A stretch of 64,000 nt of DNA from Alphaproteobacteria bacterium (GTDB lineage Bacteria > Pseudomonadota > Alphaproteobacteria > Micavibrionales > UBA2020): NCBI GenBank assembly GCA_025934695.1, contig JAICWS010000001.1, forward strand, positions 401,301 through 465,300. Reading direction: 5' to 3'. Shown piece by piece: positions 1 to 8,261 of the stretch (within the stretch, counting starts at the first letter, position 1; each line of letters begins with the position of its first letter). The notes under the pieces are model-generated. The model searched no databases, was not told the DNA's origin, and saw nothing but the letters and a program-made list of their open reading frames with translations. Both the position numbers and the translations under genes were made by a program.

Positions 1-170
1 TTGGACAGAATGACGACCTGCTTCTTGCGATGCTTGAGGTGGTTCAGGCAATCGATGACGCCATCGTAGGTGTGAAGGCCGTTATGCAGCACGCCCCACT
101 GGTCCATGATGAAACCGTCGTAGCTGTCCATCAGCTCATACAGCCCCTGGCAGAACATCATTGATGACAT
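1..170 (-). CDS. HAD-superfamily class IIA hydrolase (5' part only)
   Basis: Only the first ~56 codons lie in the window; the gene runs off the left edge. The N-terminus carries the HAD motif I region DGFIMDQWGVLHNG, with the DxDGV-type nucleophile written as MDQWGVLH, followed by a VIDCLNHL helix and a VILSN motif II. This pattern fits the NagD/TIGR01459-like class IIA phosphatases common in Alphaproteobacteria. Start chosen at 170 because AGGGGA lies about 8 nt upstream; another ATG at 161 would give a 4-nt ATGA overlap with the HIT gene stop. Either way it is translationally coupled to the HIT gene. The substrate cannot be told from this fragment. Confidence 0.75.
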   Translation of the reverse strand, partial: MSSMMFCQGLYELMDSYDGFIMDQWGVLHNGLHTYDGVIDCLNHLKHRKKQVVILS

Positions 171-601
171 GCAGTCTTGTCCCCTCTTCTCAGCCCTTCA
201 AAACACTTCTTAAGCTTTTGAATCTCCGCACTCTTCTCTTGCTCAGTATAGGGAATTTCGGCGCTCTGTACAGCCCATACCGGTTGCGGCCACGCAGCAT
301 CTTCCTTGAAGCGCGCAAAAACATGAACATGGAGCTGCGGCACCATGTTGCCAAGAGCAGCGGTGTTGATTTTTTCGGGTTTGTAGAGAAGTTTCAGCGC
401 TTCTCCGGCCATGGCGACTTCGCGGACGAAATCGACCTGGTCGATCATGTTGAGCTCGTATATTTCCCGAATATTGGGGCGGCGCGGCACGAGATAAAGC
501 CAGGGCCAGGTGCGGTCGCGCTTGAGCGACACGCGGCAGAGCGGCCAATCCTCGATGAACCAGGAACTGTTTTCGAGCCTTTCGTCCAGTGCGAATCCCA
601 A
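158..601 (-). CDS. HIT-family (histidine triad) protein
   Basis: 147-residue HIT-domain protein. HIT enzymes are nucleotidyl hydrolases or transferases (Ap4A hydrolase, HINT-like) that attack phosphate with the middle histidine of the triad. Here the triad reads QLHVHVFA at residues 89-96, so the first His is Gln while the nucleophilic and third His (91, 93) are kept. The upstream strand with FALDERL and WPWLYLVPRRP matches the small COG0537-like subgroup. The start is TTG, with GAGGGA about 7 nt upstream. It overlaps the downstream HAD gene, so the two are probably one operon. Substrate unknown. Confidence 0.85.
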   Translation of the reverse strand: MGFALDERLENSSWFIEDWPLCRVSLKRDRTWPWLYLVPRRPNIREIYELNMIDQVDFVREVAMAGEALKLLYKPEKINTAALGNMVPQLHVHVFARFKEDAAWPQPVWAVQSAEIPYTEQEKSAEIQKLKKCFEGLRRGDKTACHQ

Positions 602-697
602 GGCTTTCCCTCTCTAAAAACGCATCCACATCATAATGAATATGACTGCAAAATGGCAAAAAAATGGTTAAGATCATTGCCAGTATTCCGAAGGGGA

Positions 698-1750
698 ATG
701 TTATTGAAAACGCAGTCCGTTAGGGGGGCCCTTGCCCTGATCGCTTTGGCTGCCGGGCTCGGCGCGGCGCCTGTCCATGCCGCGGACAGCGGCGCCATCC
801 CCATCGAACAGTCCGCCGAGCAGACCCAGACGCTGATGGGCACCCAAAGCAACTTCTACCGCATGCTCGAAAGCTGGTCGACCATGCCTGTCATGGAGAT
901 ATCGCGCCGCATCGGGCAAGACATCGACAAGGAGCCCTCGCACCTTTCCCTCGCCCTCACCTGGGCCAAGGACAAGGTCTCGGTGAAGGACTTCAGTAAG
1001 GTCAACAGCCTGTACTTCCTGATCTACGCCGACATGGCAGAGCGCTCCGCGCTGAATGTGCCGCCCCGCAGCCCCTATTACATGGCTTATTCCAAGGCGG
1101 CTTACCAGGCGCTGACGACCTTCGAGGTCATGTTCATGACGGATGCGGCGCGCTGCGTGAACCCGAATGCCAATGCGAGCGCGGCCGCTCTACTACCGCC
1201 GAGATACGCCGCGCTGAAATATGTTTTTGACAGCGCGTCGCCATCCGAGATGGATAGTTACTGGGACACGGCGCTCCATTACGAAGCCGCCGCAGGCAGC
1301 CGGCCCGGCAACGGGGAAATCTGCTCCAACGGCGTCGCGGAGGCGCTGGCCGTCGAGGCCGGGCAGACGCCGCCGGAACGTCTCGATGCGTCCTTTGTCG
1401 ATGACGCGAAATGGGCTCCCTTGCGCGACAAGGTGCGCGCCGGCCTCGCAGTGAAATGGCGGACGGCCTACGCGCCCGCCGCCAGGGCCTGGCAGGCTAA
1501 CAAGGCCAGGGCTGACGCCGCCCAGGCACAGGCAGCGGCCGCCGAACGGCAAAAAGCCGCCGCCGCGGCCGCGGCGAAACAGGCGGTGGATGCCGCCGCA
1601 GTCGCGCGGCAGAAAGCCACCGAGGAGCAGGTGGCCAAAGAAAAACAGGAGCGCCTTGACGCGCAGAAGCGCGAGGCCGGCAAATATCACGACAGCTACG
1701 TGCCAGAACCTTCCACCGAATATGAAGATTCCGGCGGCAGCGGAGATTGA
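698..1750 (+). CDS. Secreted protein with Ala/Lys/Gln-rich C-terminal coiled coil
   Basis: About 350 residues, function not recognised. The N-terminus has a basic residue followed by a hydrophobic stretch (GALALIALAAGLGAA) and an AHAAD-type cleavage region (PVHAAD), so a Sec signal peptide is likely. Residues from roughly 255 to 340 are an alanine-, glutamine-, lysine- and glutamate-rich helix predicted to be coiled coil, followed by an acidic tail with PEPSTEYEDSGG. The frame is open far upstream to 161, but that part is antisense to the HIT gene and is rejected. AAGGGG at 691-696 sits too close to ATG 698 and is ideally spaced to TTG 704, so the true start may be 704. ATG 653 is a third option. 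Confidence 0.65.
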   Translation: MLLKTQSVRGALALIALAAGLGAAPVHAADSGAIPIEQSAEQTQTLMGTQSNFYRMLESWSTMPVMEISRRIGQDIDKEPSHLSLALTWAKDKVSVKDFSKVNSLYFLIYADMAERSALNVPPRSPYYMAYSKAAYQALTTFEVMFMTDAARCVNPNANASAAALLPPRYAALKYVFDSASPSEMDSYWDTALHYEAAAGSRPGNGEICSNGVAEALAVEAGQTPPERLDASFVDDAKWAPLRDKVRAGLAVKWRTAYAPAARAWQANKARADAAQAQAAAAERQKAAAAAAAKQAVDAAAVARQKATEEQVAKEKQERLDAQKREAGKYHDSYVPEPSTEYEDSGGSGD

Positions 1751-1759
1751 GGAACACCC

Positions 1760-2824
1760 TTGAATAACGCCGCAGCCGCCAGGACCCCGAGCTACATTCC
1801 GGCCCGGAATTTCATTCCTGATGCGGGCAAACTGGCGGAGTTGCTTCCGGGCTTGTCATGGCTGCGCATGCCGCTGCCCTTCGAGCTGAACCACATCAAC
1901 CTGTGGCTGATGGAAAGCCAGACCGGCTGGACAATCATCGACACGGGCTTCAACTACGCCGAGACGCTGCAGCACTGGGATGCGCTGTTCGCGGGTCCGC
2001 TGGCCGCAAAGCCGGTCGAAAATATTTTCGTCACGCATTTCCACCCCGATCATTTCGGCCTCGCGGCGATGCTCGAAAAACGCGCCAGCATCCCCGTCCA
2101 GATGACGCAGCTGGAATTCGACGCGGCGCGAAGGCTGACCGATGTCAGCAATGCCGACGCGCTGGAGCGCCAGTATCGGACCTATTACACTGAAGCCGGG
2201 CTGGACGAAGATTTGCGCCTCGACATGATCGCGCGGCGTTTTGGCTACCGGAAAATGGTGCCGGCTCTTCCCGCTTCTATCGCCGCGGTAAAGCCCGGCC
2301 AATCCGTGACGATGGGCGGGCACGGCTGGAAGATTGTCGGCGGCTACGGCCATTGCCCCGAGCATGCTTGCCTCTACGATGCGGCGCGAAAGATTTTCAT
2401 TTCCGGCGACATCGTGCTGCCGTCGATCAGCCCGAACATCAGTCTCTATCCCGGCAGCTCCGGCGATCCGGTTGGCGCTTACCTGCAATCGCTCGACGAC
2501 ATCGAAAAGCAGGTGCCCGATGAGGTCATGGTGCTGCCCTCGCACGGCGTGCCGTTCTTTGGGCTCCATAAACGCCTGGCAGAATTGCGGCAGCATCACA
2601 TGCGCCGCTTCGACCGGCTGCGCGAGGTGCTGTCCCAAGGCCCCTGCACCGCTTTCGAAACCATGAAGGGCCTCTTCGCGCACCGGGAACTGGCCGCCGG
2701 CGATATCTTTTTTGCGCTGGGCGAAACGCTGTCGCACCTGACGCATGAAGTGCTGCGCAGCCGCGTCGATAGGACGATGAAGGATGGCTTGGCGGTTTAC
2801 AGTCTCGTGAAAACAGGCGCCTAA
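1760..2824 (+). CDS. MBL-fold metallo-hydrolase, glyoxalase II-like
   Basis: 354-residue metallo-beta-lactamase-fold protein. The zinc motif THFHPDHFG (H93, H95, D97, H98) is intact, as are the later ligands in GHCPEH, SGDIVLP and LPSHG. The C-terminal ~80 residues (MRRFDRLREVL...THEVLRSRVDR) look like the helical/winged tail seen in MBL hydrolases that act on thioesters or similar small esters. The start is TTG at 1760 with GAGGA just upstream, only 9 bp after the preceding stop, so the two genes are likely cotranscribed. The exact substrate cannot be inferred. Confidence 0.85.
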   Translation: MNNAAAARTPSYIPARNFIPDAGKLAELLPGLSWLRMPLPFELNHINLWLMESQTGWTIIDTGFNYAETLQHWDALFAGPLAAKPVENIFVTHFHPDHFGLAAMLEKRASIPVQMTQLEFDAARRLTDVSNADALERQYRTYYTEAGLDEDLRLDMIARRFGYRKMVPALPASIAAVKPGQSVTMGGHGWKIVGGYGHCPEHACLYDAARKIFISGDIVLPSISPNISLYPGSSGDPVGAYLQSLDDIEKQVPDEVMVLPSHGVPFFGLHKRLAELRQHHMRRFDRLREVLSQGPCTAFETMKGLFAHRELAAGDIFFALGETLSHLTHEVLRSRVDRTMKDGLAVYSLVKTGA

Positions 2825-2923
2825 GGGCTTTACGATTTCTTCCCTGCGCTTAAGTCTTTGTTAACTAGTCGATGTTAACATAAGCTCAATAGCAAAGAAC
2901 AAACGCCAGTGGGAGATGAAGTC

Positions 2924-3058
2924 ATGACGAATATTCAAGCCGGGTATCTGACCGAAAGTTTTGCCAAGTCGAGCGTGCGTCCCGCACCCGAAGCAGAGGC
3001 TGCGCCGAAGAAACTCGCCAGCGCGCCGCTTCCCGGCCCGAAAGGACAGCTGCACTAA
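2924..3058 (+). CDS. Small 44-residue protein, own ribosome site and terminator
   Basis: Short ORF encoding 44 residues, starting MTNIQAGYLTESF and ending PGPKGQLH. GGGAG at 2911-2915 lies about 8 nt upstream of the ATG, and a strong intrinsic terminator begins 26 bp after the stop, so the unit has the layout of a free-standing small gene. The protein is hydrophilic, Pro/Ala/Lys-rich and without a membrane segment. No homologue recognised. Upstream, TGTTAAC occurs twice (2859-2865 and 2873-2879), 14 bp apart. Confidence 0.5.
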   Translation: MTNIQAGYLTESFAKSSVRPAPEAEAAPKKLASAPLPGPKGQLH

Positions 3059-3083
3059 CACTTTCTTCCAAGTGGGGTCTAAT

Positions 3084-3120
3084 GAAACGCGCGGGGTTTA
3101 CGGACCCGCGCGTTTCTATT
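3084..3120 (+). terminator. Rho-independent terminator
   Basis: Perfect 12-bp stem, GAAACGCGCGGG (3084-3095) with CCCGCGCGTTTC (3105-3116), followed by TATTT. It ends the transcript of the small 44-residue ORF and possibly the MBL gene before it. Confidence 0.85.
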
Positions 3121-3212
3121 TCTGGCTGTTCCAGGCACGACCCTGGCACGCCGCCTCCAAATCATACGCCGCTGAATTCGTTCCGTCTTTCTCTTATCCC
3201 ATGCGTTATGTA

Positions 3213-3227
3213 AATGTAATTTACATT
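3213..3227. promoter_or_regulatory. 15-bp perfect palindrome upstream of the pepN-like promoter
   Basis: AATGTAA-T-TTACATT is a perfect inverted repeat with a 1-nt centre. It sits 13 bp upstream of the TTGACA box at 3241, a position typical of an operator or activator site. No regulator is identified. Confidence 0.4.
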
Positions 3228-3240
3228 CAAAAATCCGCAA

Positions 3241-3269
3241 TTGACAGGAACGTTCTGACAAATTAAGCT
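3241..3269 (+). promoter_or_regulatory. Putative sigma70 promoter for the first pepN-like gene
   Basis: A perfect -35 TTGACA (3241-3246) is followed after 17 bp by a weak -10, TAAGCT (3264-3269). It lies 51 bp before the ATG at 3320 with no other gene between. Confidence 0.45.
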
Positions 3270-3319
3270 CCATATGCTCATCTCAACAATATGTAAAGAC
3301 GCTGTGGAGTTCGATCGCT

Positions 3320-6082
3320 ATGGCACTGAAGAAAGACTTTCTCTTTGACCCGGAACGCAACCCCCTTTACCGCGAAGATTATCGCCCGTCGGAATATAAA
3401 ATTCCGAATGTGAAGCTGAATATCAGCCTCGACGAAGAGAATACGGTCGTCAAAAGCCATATCGACGTCAAACGCAATCCCGACAACCCGGTCGGCGGCC
3501 CGCTCGTGCTCAACGGCGAAGACCTGCGCCTCGTCTCGCTGAAAATCACCGAGAACGGCGTCACGCGCGACCTCGATCAAAGCGAATATATGGTGACGCC
3601 CGACACGCTGATGATCAAGCGCCCGCCATCGGCGCCTTTCTCGCTCGACATCACGACGGAAGTGAATCCCAAAGAGAATACCAAGCTGTCCGGCATCTAC
3701 ATGGCGGGCGACATCCTGTGCTCGCAGTGCGAGGCGCAGGGCTTCCGCCGCATCACCTACTTCCTCGACCGGCCCGACAACCTCGCGACCTATGGTGTGA
3801 CGCTGGAGGCGGACAAGGAAAAATTCCCCGTCCTGCTGTCTAACGGCAACGGCGATTACAAGCAGACGACCGACCTCGGCGACGGCCGCCATTCCATCAC
3901 CTGGAACGACCCCTGGCCGAAGCCCAGCTATCTCTTCGCCATCGTCGCGGGCGACATGAAGGTGCTGGAAGACGAATTTATCACGATGAGCGGCAAGAAA
4001 GTCGACTTGCGCATCGTCGTGCAGCCCGGCTACGAAAACCAGATTTCCTGGGCGATGGATTCCATCAAGAAAGCCATGGCCTGGGACGAGCAGCGCTATG
4101 GCCGCGAATATGACCTCGATGTTTTCCACATCGCAGCCGTCGACAAGTTCAACGCGGGCGCCATGGAAAACAAGGGCCTGAACGTTTTTAACGTCTCCTG
4201 CCTCGTCGGCAGCCCCGAAACCTCGACCGACGATGAGCTGACCTATATCGAAGCCGTCATAGGCCACGAATATTTCCACAACTATTCGGGCGACCGCGTG
4301 ACCTTACGCGACTGGTTTGAGCTGACGCTGAAGGAAGGCTTCACCGTCCTGCGCGACAGGCAGTTCACCGAAGACATGCATTCGCAGGCCATCAAGCGCA
4401 TCGAGGACGCTACGGGCCTGAAATCATCGCAGTTCATGGAGGACGCAAGCCCCCTCTCCCATCCCATCCGCCCCGACAAGGTCGAGGAATTCGAGAATAT
4501 CTATACCGGCACGATTTACGAGAAAGGCTCACACGTACTGGGCATGCTTTATACCATGCTCGGTCCCCAAACCTGGCGCGCCGCGACGGATGAATATTTC
4601 AGCCGCTTCGACGGCCAGGCCGTGACCTGCGATGATTTCGTGAACGTGATGCAGGAAGTGTCGGGCCGCGACCTGACGCAGTTCCGCCGCTGGTATAAGC
4701 AGTCGGGCACGCCTGAAATCTCCTACGAAGGCCATTACGACGACAAGAACAAGACCTATGCACTGACCCTCACCCAGATGACCAAGCCGACGCATGACCA
4801 GCCGGTCAAGGAAGACCTGATGATTCCGGTCGCCGTCGGCCTGATTGGCCAGAGCGGCAAGGACGTGCCGTTGACGCTGAAGGGCGAGCATGGCGCTTCG
4901 GAAACCACCAAGGTGCTGAACCTCACCGAACATTCGCAGACTTTCGTTTTTGAAAACGTGCCGGGGGCGGTGACACCCTCGGTGCTGCGCAACTTCTCTG
5001 CGCCCGTGAAGGTGACGACGCAGCCTTCGGATGAAGACCTGATCTTCCGCATGGCGCATGACTCGGATCCGTACAACAAGTACGAAGCGACCGAGCGCCT
5101 GATGATCAAGACGCTGCAAAAGCTGGTGAAGGACGTGCAGGATGATCTGCCGCTCTCCTTAAGCCCCGACTTCTTCGCGGCTTACGGCAACAACGTGGCA
5201 AACGCGCTCGACGGCGACAAGATGTTCAACGCGCTGACGCTGCAGCTGCCGCCCTATAACCTGATCACGCAGGATATGAAGGTTCTCGATCCCGATGCCG
5301 TGCAGGAAGCACTATCGTTCATGCGCAAGACGCTGGCCACGACCTTCGAGGCCGAATTCCGCGAGATCTACAAGGACACGCAGGCGCCCGCCGGTGAGAA
5401 GTACGATCTGTCGAAAGAACAGGTCGGCCGCCGCGAACTGCACAATACCGCCCTGACGTTCCTCGGCAAGCTGCAAACGCCGGAAATGGCCGCCACCGCG
5501 TACAAGCAGTACACCGAAGCCACGAACATGACCGAAAAACTGTCGGCGCTCGGCACCCTATCGAAAATCCCGCCCTCGGGCGCGATGGATACGCGCCAGC
5601 GCGCGCTCGATAATTTCTACGAGACGTTCAAGGACAACAACAACGTCATCGACAAGTGGCTGCAGATCAACGCCGCCATCCCCGACGGCGATCCGCTCGC
5701 GCGCGTACAGAGCCTGCTGAAGCATCCCTCTTATGACGAGACCAACCCGAACAAGGTCTTCGCGCTAATGGGCGGCTTTATCGGCGGCAATCCGACCTTG
5801 TTCAACGCGAAAGACGGCTCGGGTTACCAGTTCCTGGCGGATGTCATCATCCACATGAACGAGGTCAACCCGAAAACTGCGGCCGGCCTCGCCAAGCGCT
5901 TCGCGCAGTTCAAGCGATACGACACGGACCGCCAGCAGCTGATGATCCGCGAGATGGAGCGCATCATGGAAACGCCCCAACTCGAAACCGGCATCAAGGA
6001 AATCCTCGGCAAAGCGCTGGAGTCGGCGAAACCCGCCAACGACAATGCCACGAGCCCGGCCGCGAAGAAGAAGCTGGGTTAA
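3320..6082 (+). CDS. Aminopeptidase N-type M1 metallopeptidase (divergent paralogue)
   Basis: 920-residue gluzincin aminopeptidase, which removes N-terminal amino acids from peptides in the cytoplasm. GAMEN is at 280-284, the zinc motif HEYFH at 316-320 with the third ligand in LKEGFTV, and the catalytic Tyr in TIYEKGSHV; the substrate-binding QCEAQGF is also present. All catalytic residues are kept, yet surrounding positions differ from the E. coli PepN pattern (HNYSGDRVTLRDWFELTLKE here, against [20 protein letters not shown]). A second, more canonical PepN lies at 52776-55376. A C-terminal helical domain and a Lys/Ala-rich tail follow. Its stop overlaps the next start (TAATG). Confidence 0.93.
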   Translation: MALKKDFLFDPERNPLYREDYRPSEYKIPNVKLNISLDEENTVVKSHIDVKRNPDNPVGGPLVLNGEDLRLVSLKITENGVTRDLDQSEYMVTPDTLMIKRPPSAPFSLDITTEVNPKENTKLSGIYMAGDILCSQCEAQGFRRITYFLDRPDNLATYGVTLEADKEKFPVLLSNGNGDYKQTTDLGDGRHSITWNDPWPKPSYLFAIVAGDMKVLEDEFITMSGKKVDLRIVVQPGYENQISWAMDSIKKAMAWDEQRYGREYDLDVFHIAAVDKFNAGAMENKGLNVFNVSCLVGSPETSTDDELTYIEAVIGHEYFHNYSGDRVTLRDWFELTLKEGFTVLRDRQFTEDMHSQAIKRIEDATGLKSSQFMEDASPLSHPIRPDKVEEFENIYTGTIYEKGSHVLGMLYTMLGPQTWRAATDEYFSRFDGQAVTCDDFVNVMQEVSGRDLTQFRRWYKQSGTPEISYEGHYDDKNKTYALTLTQMTKPTHDQPVKEDLMIPVAVGLIGQSGKDVPLTLKGEHGASETTKVLNLTEHSQTFVFENVPGAVTPSVLRNFSAPVKVTTQPSDEDLIFRMAHDSDPYNKYEATERLMIKTLQKLVKDVQDDLPLSLSPDFFAAYGNNVANALDGDKMFNALTLQLPPYNLITQDMKVLDPDAVQEALSFMRKTLATTFEAEFREIYKDTQAPAGEKYDLSKEQVGRRELHNTALTFLGKLQTPEMAATAYKQYTEATNMTEKLSALGTLSKIPPSGAMDTRQRALDNFYETFKDNNNVIDKWLQINAAIPDGDPLARVQSLLKHPSYDETNPNKVFALMGGFIGGNPTLFNAKDGSGYQFLADVIIHMNEVNPKTAAGLAKRFAQFKRYDTDRQQLMIREMERIMETPQLETGIKEILGKALESAKPANDNATSPAAKKKLG

Positions 6083-6693
6083 TGACGGAAATTACCCCGG
6101 AGTTTCTCGCGGCCTCGGGTCCCCTCACGCCTGAGGAGACGTTGCACGCGCTGAAGATCGATTACCGGCGCGAGGCCGATGGCACCCTGGTGGTGCCGGG
6201 CAGCATCGACTTCTCGTATAAGGGATTGAAAAAACTTCCCAACCTGACGGGCGTCGTCGTTATGGAGCATTTCTTCTGCTTCAACAACGAGCTGACCTCA
6301 CTGGAAGGCGCGCCCGCTGCCGTCGGCATTCGCTGCACCGTTTCCAACAACCGGCTGACGTCTCTCAAGGGCGCACCGCGGACCGTCGGCGAAGATTTTT
6401 GGTGCGATAACCATTGCCTCAAGAGCCTCGAAGGCGCGCCGGAACACGTCGGCGATACATTCGGCTGTCAGAATGCGCGGGAACTAACCAACCTCGAGCA
6501 TGCGCCGAGAACCTTCAAGCGCATTCAAACACGCTTTGGCGAGTTCATGTCCTGGAAGGACGTTCCGGACCGCCTCGCCCCCGAAACGAAAGCCCGCTAC
6601 CAGCGAGAAAACGAAGAAGCGCTCGTCAACTCAGTCATCGTACTGCCCGCGGCCGTGCGCGTGCATGCGCCATTGCGGCTGAGAAATCTTTAA
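6082..6693 (+). CDS. Leucine-rich-repeat-like protein, LTSLEGAP repeats
   Basis: 203 residues with at least four short repeats of the form LTSLEGAPxxVG (about residues 70-145: ELTSLEGAP, RLTSLKGAP, CLKSLEGAP, ELTNLEHAP). Such repeats form a small solenoid and are seen in phage-encoded and bacterial proteins of unknown function, so a binding role is likely but the partner is unknown. No signal peptide. It starts on the last base of the pepN-like stop codon and is therefore translationally coupled. Its own stop overlaps the stop of the convergent MBL gene in a shared TTAA. Confidence 0.7.
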   Translation: MTEITPEFLAASGPLTPEETLHALKIDYRREADGTLVVPGSIDFSYKGLKKLPNLTGVVVMEHFFCFNNELTSLEGAPAAVGIRCTVSNNRLTSLKGAPRTVGEDFWCDNHCLKSLEGAPEHVGDTFGCQNARELTNLEHAPRTFKRIQTRFGEFMSWKDVPDRLAPETKARYQRENEEALVNSVIVLPAAVRVHAPLRLRNL

Positions 6694-7475
6694 ACCCTGT
6701 TTGTTCCCATCTCGATCTCCATGCCGTCCCAGGCGGGGCGGATATGGGGCGGGAGTTCGTCGCAGAGGGTTTTGTAATCCATGTGCGTCGTCAGCACGGT
6801 CAGATAAGTCATCCTCGGCTTTAAAATCTCCGCCCATTCCATGACTTGGCGGATGTTGGCGTGGGTCAGCGTGGTTTCCTTATTGTAGGCCGCCGCATCG
6901 ACGATCCAGGTTTCGACGCCCTTGAGCGTTTCGAGCGACCTGTCGTTCATCTTCGCGACGTCCACGCTGTAGGCGAAATCGCCGAAGCGGAAGCCGAGCG
7001 AGGTCGTCGTAAGGTGGTCCTGCTCGTAACTTTCGATGTCGATATCGCCGACGCGGAACCGGTCGTAATTGGCGATCGGGTTTTTCTTGAGGAACTCGAC
7101 GTAAATACCGCCGTGTTTGGTCTCGAACAGATAGGGCCAGCGCCGTTCGATTTCGTCGAGCGTTTCCTGGTTGGTGTAAATGTCGATGAGCTTGTTGGAA
7201 TGATAAGCGAGGACGCGCAGATCATCGATGCCGTTCACATGGTCGTTATGCGCGTGGGACAGCAGCACGCCGTCGAGCTTTTTCAACTCCATGCGGTTCA
7301 GGTGCTGGCGCAGATCATAGGTGGCGTCGATCAGGAGGTTCGTTGCCGCCGACTGGACGAGGATCGAGGCGCGCGTGCGATGGTTCTTCGGCTCCTTCGG
7401 GTCGCATTTGCCCCAGAAGCCGCCGGCGGCAGGCGTGCCCAGCGAAGCGCCGCTTCCGAGAACCGTGATCTTCAT
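6690..7475 (-). CDS. MBL-fold hydrolase, PhnP-like
   Basis: 261-residue metallo-beta-lactamase-fold protein starting MKITVLGSGASLGTP, with SHAHNDHVNGIDDLR as the zinc motif, a further DHLTTTSLGFRF block and TTHMDY near the C-terminus. This matches the PhnP/phosphoribosyl 1,2-cyclic phosphodiesterase-like branch of the tRNase Z superfamily. It is the last gene of the mltB-to-tatD operon and overlaps the tatD stop by 4 nt (ATGA). In Alphaproteobacteria this gene commonly follows metG-tatD. A cyclic phosphodiester substrate is likely from the family, not shown here. Confidence 0.85.
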   Translation of the reverse strand: MKITVLGSGASLGTPAAGGFWGKCDPKEPKNHRTRASILVQSAATNLLIDATYDLRQHLNRMELKKLDGVLLSHAHNDHVNGIDDLRVLAYHSNKLIDIYTNQETLDEIERRWPYLFETKHGGIYVEFLKKNPIANYDRFRVGDIDIESYEQDHLTTTSLGFRFGDFAYSVDVAKMNDRSLETLKGVETWIVDAAAYNKETTLTHANIRQVMEWAEILKPRMTYLTVLTTHMDYKTLCDELPPHIRPAWDGMEIEMGTNRV

Positions 7476-8257
7476 TGCCGCTTCGCCTTATCAAAAAGTT
7501 TAAAGAAGTTTTCTGTCGTCTGCTGTGCCACGGCTTCCGCGGTCATGCCCCGCAGTTCCGCCACCATTTGCGCCGTATGCACGACGAAGGACGGCTCATT
7601 GCGCTTGCCGCGGTGCGGGACGGGCGCGAGATAGGGGCTGTCGGTTTCGACGAGAATGCGGTCCATAGGGACGTGCTTCACGACGTCACGCAGCTCATCC
7701 GCCTTCTTGAAGGTGATGATGCCGGAAAAGGAGATGTAAAAGCCCAGATCGAGCGATGCATCCGCCAGCTTGCGGCCGCCGCTGAAGCAATGCATGACGC
7801 CGCGCGCCTTGCCCTGCCCCGCCTCGCGCATGATGCGCACCGTGTCGTCGTCTGCATCGCGCGTATGGATGATGAGCGGCAGGCCGGTTTCAACCGCCGC
7901 CTCGATATGCGTCGCGAAGACGCGTTGCTGCTCCTCGGGCGGCGAATGCTTGTAATAGTAATCGAGTCCGGTCTCGCCGATTCCGGCGACCTTAGGGTCT
8001 TTCGTCAAATCGACGATATCGGATTTTTTGATATTGATCTCGCCGGCGTCTGCCGCATGGTGCGGATGCGTGCCGACCGTGCAGTTGATGATCGGCGACG
8101 ACTTTGCGACCGCCAGGATCTGCGGAAATTTCGAGATCTCGGTGCAGATGGTCAGGAAATGCCCCACGCCCGCCGATTGCGCGCGCTTGACAATCTCGCC
8201 AACGCCTTCCGTTGCGAAGTCTTCGTAATCCAGATGGCAGTGGGAGTCGACGAGCAT
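7472..8257 (-). CDS. tatD: TatD-family metal-dependent hydrolase
   Basis: 261-residue amidohydrolase-fold protein of the TatD family, linked to 3'-5' exonuclease/DNase activity and DNA quality control. Metal ligands are visible in DSHCHLDY (H6, H8), GETGLDYYY, HTRDADDDT, HCFSGG and ETDSPYLAP. The start at 8257 was chosen over upstream options because the protein then begins MLVDSHCH, as the family does, 4 nt after the metG stop. The previous 41 codons of the open frame lie inside metG. Part of the tmk-holB-ppa-metG-tatD-MBL run. Confidence 0.93.
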   Translation of the reverse strand: MLVDSHCHLDYEDFATEGVGEIVKRAQSAGVGHFLTICTEISKFPQILAVAKSSPIINCTVGTHPHHAADAGEINIKKSDIVDLTKDPKVAGIGETGLDYYYKHSPPEEQQRVFATHIEAAVETGLPLIIHTRDADDDTVRIMREAGQGKARGVMHCFSGGRKLADASLDLGFYISFSGIITFKKADELRDVVKHVPMDRILVETDSPYLAPVPHRGKRNEPSFVVHTAQMVAELRGMTAEAVAQQTTENFFKLFDKAKRQ

Positions 8258-8261
8258 GATA

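Noticed and set aside
161-697. N-terminal extension of the secreted coiled-coil protein (open frame from 161)
   Set aside because: This part is antisense to the HIT gene, which has a clear family match; a signal peptide begins at about 698.
2859-2880. Double TTAAC as a CtrA site
   Set aside because: The spacing between TTAA units is 10 nt, whereas CtrA sites need TTAA-N7-TTAA.
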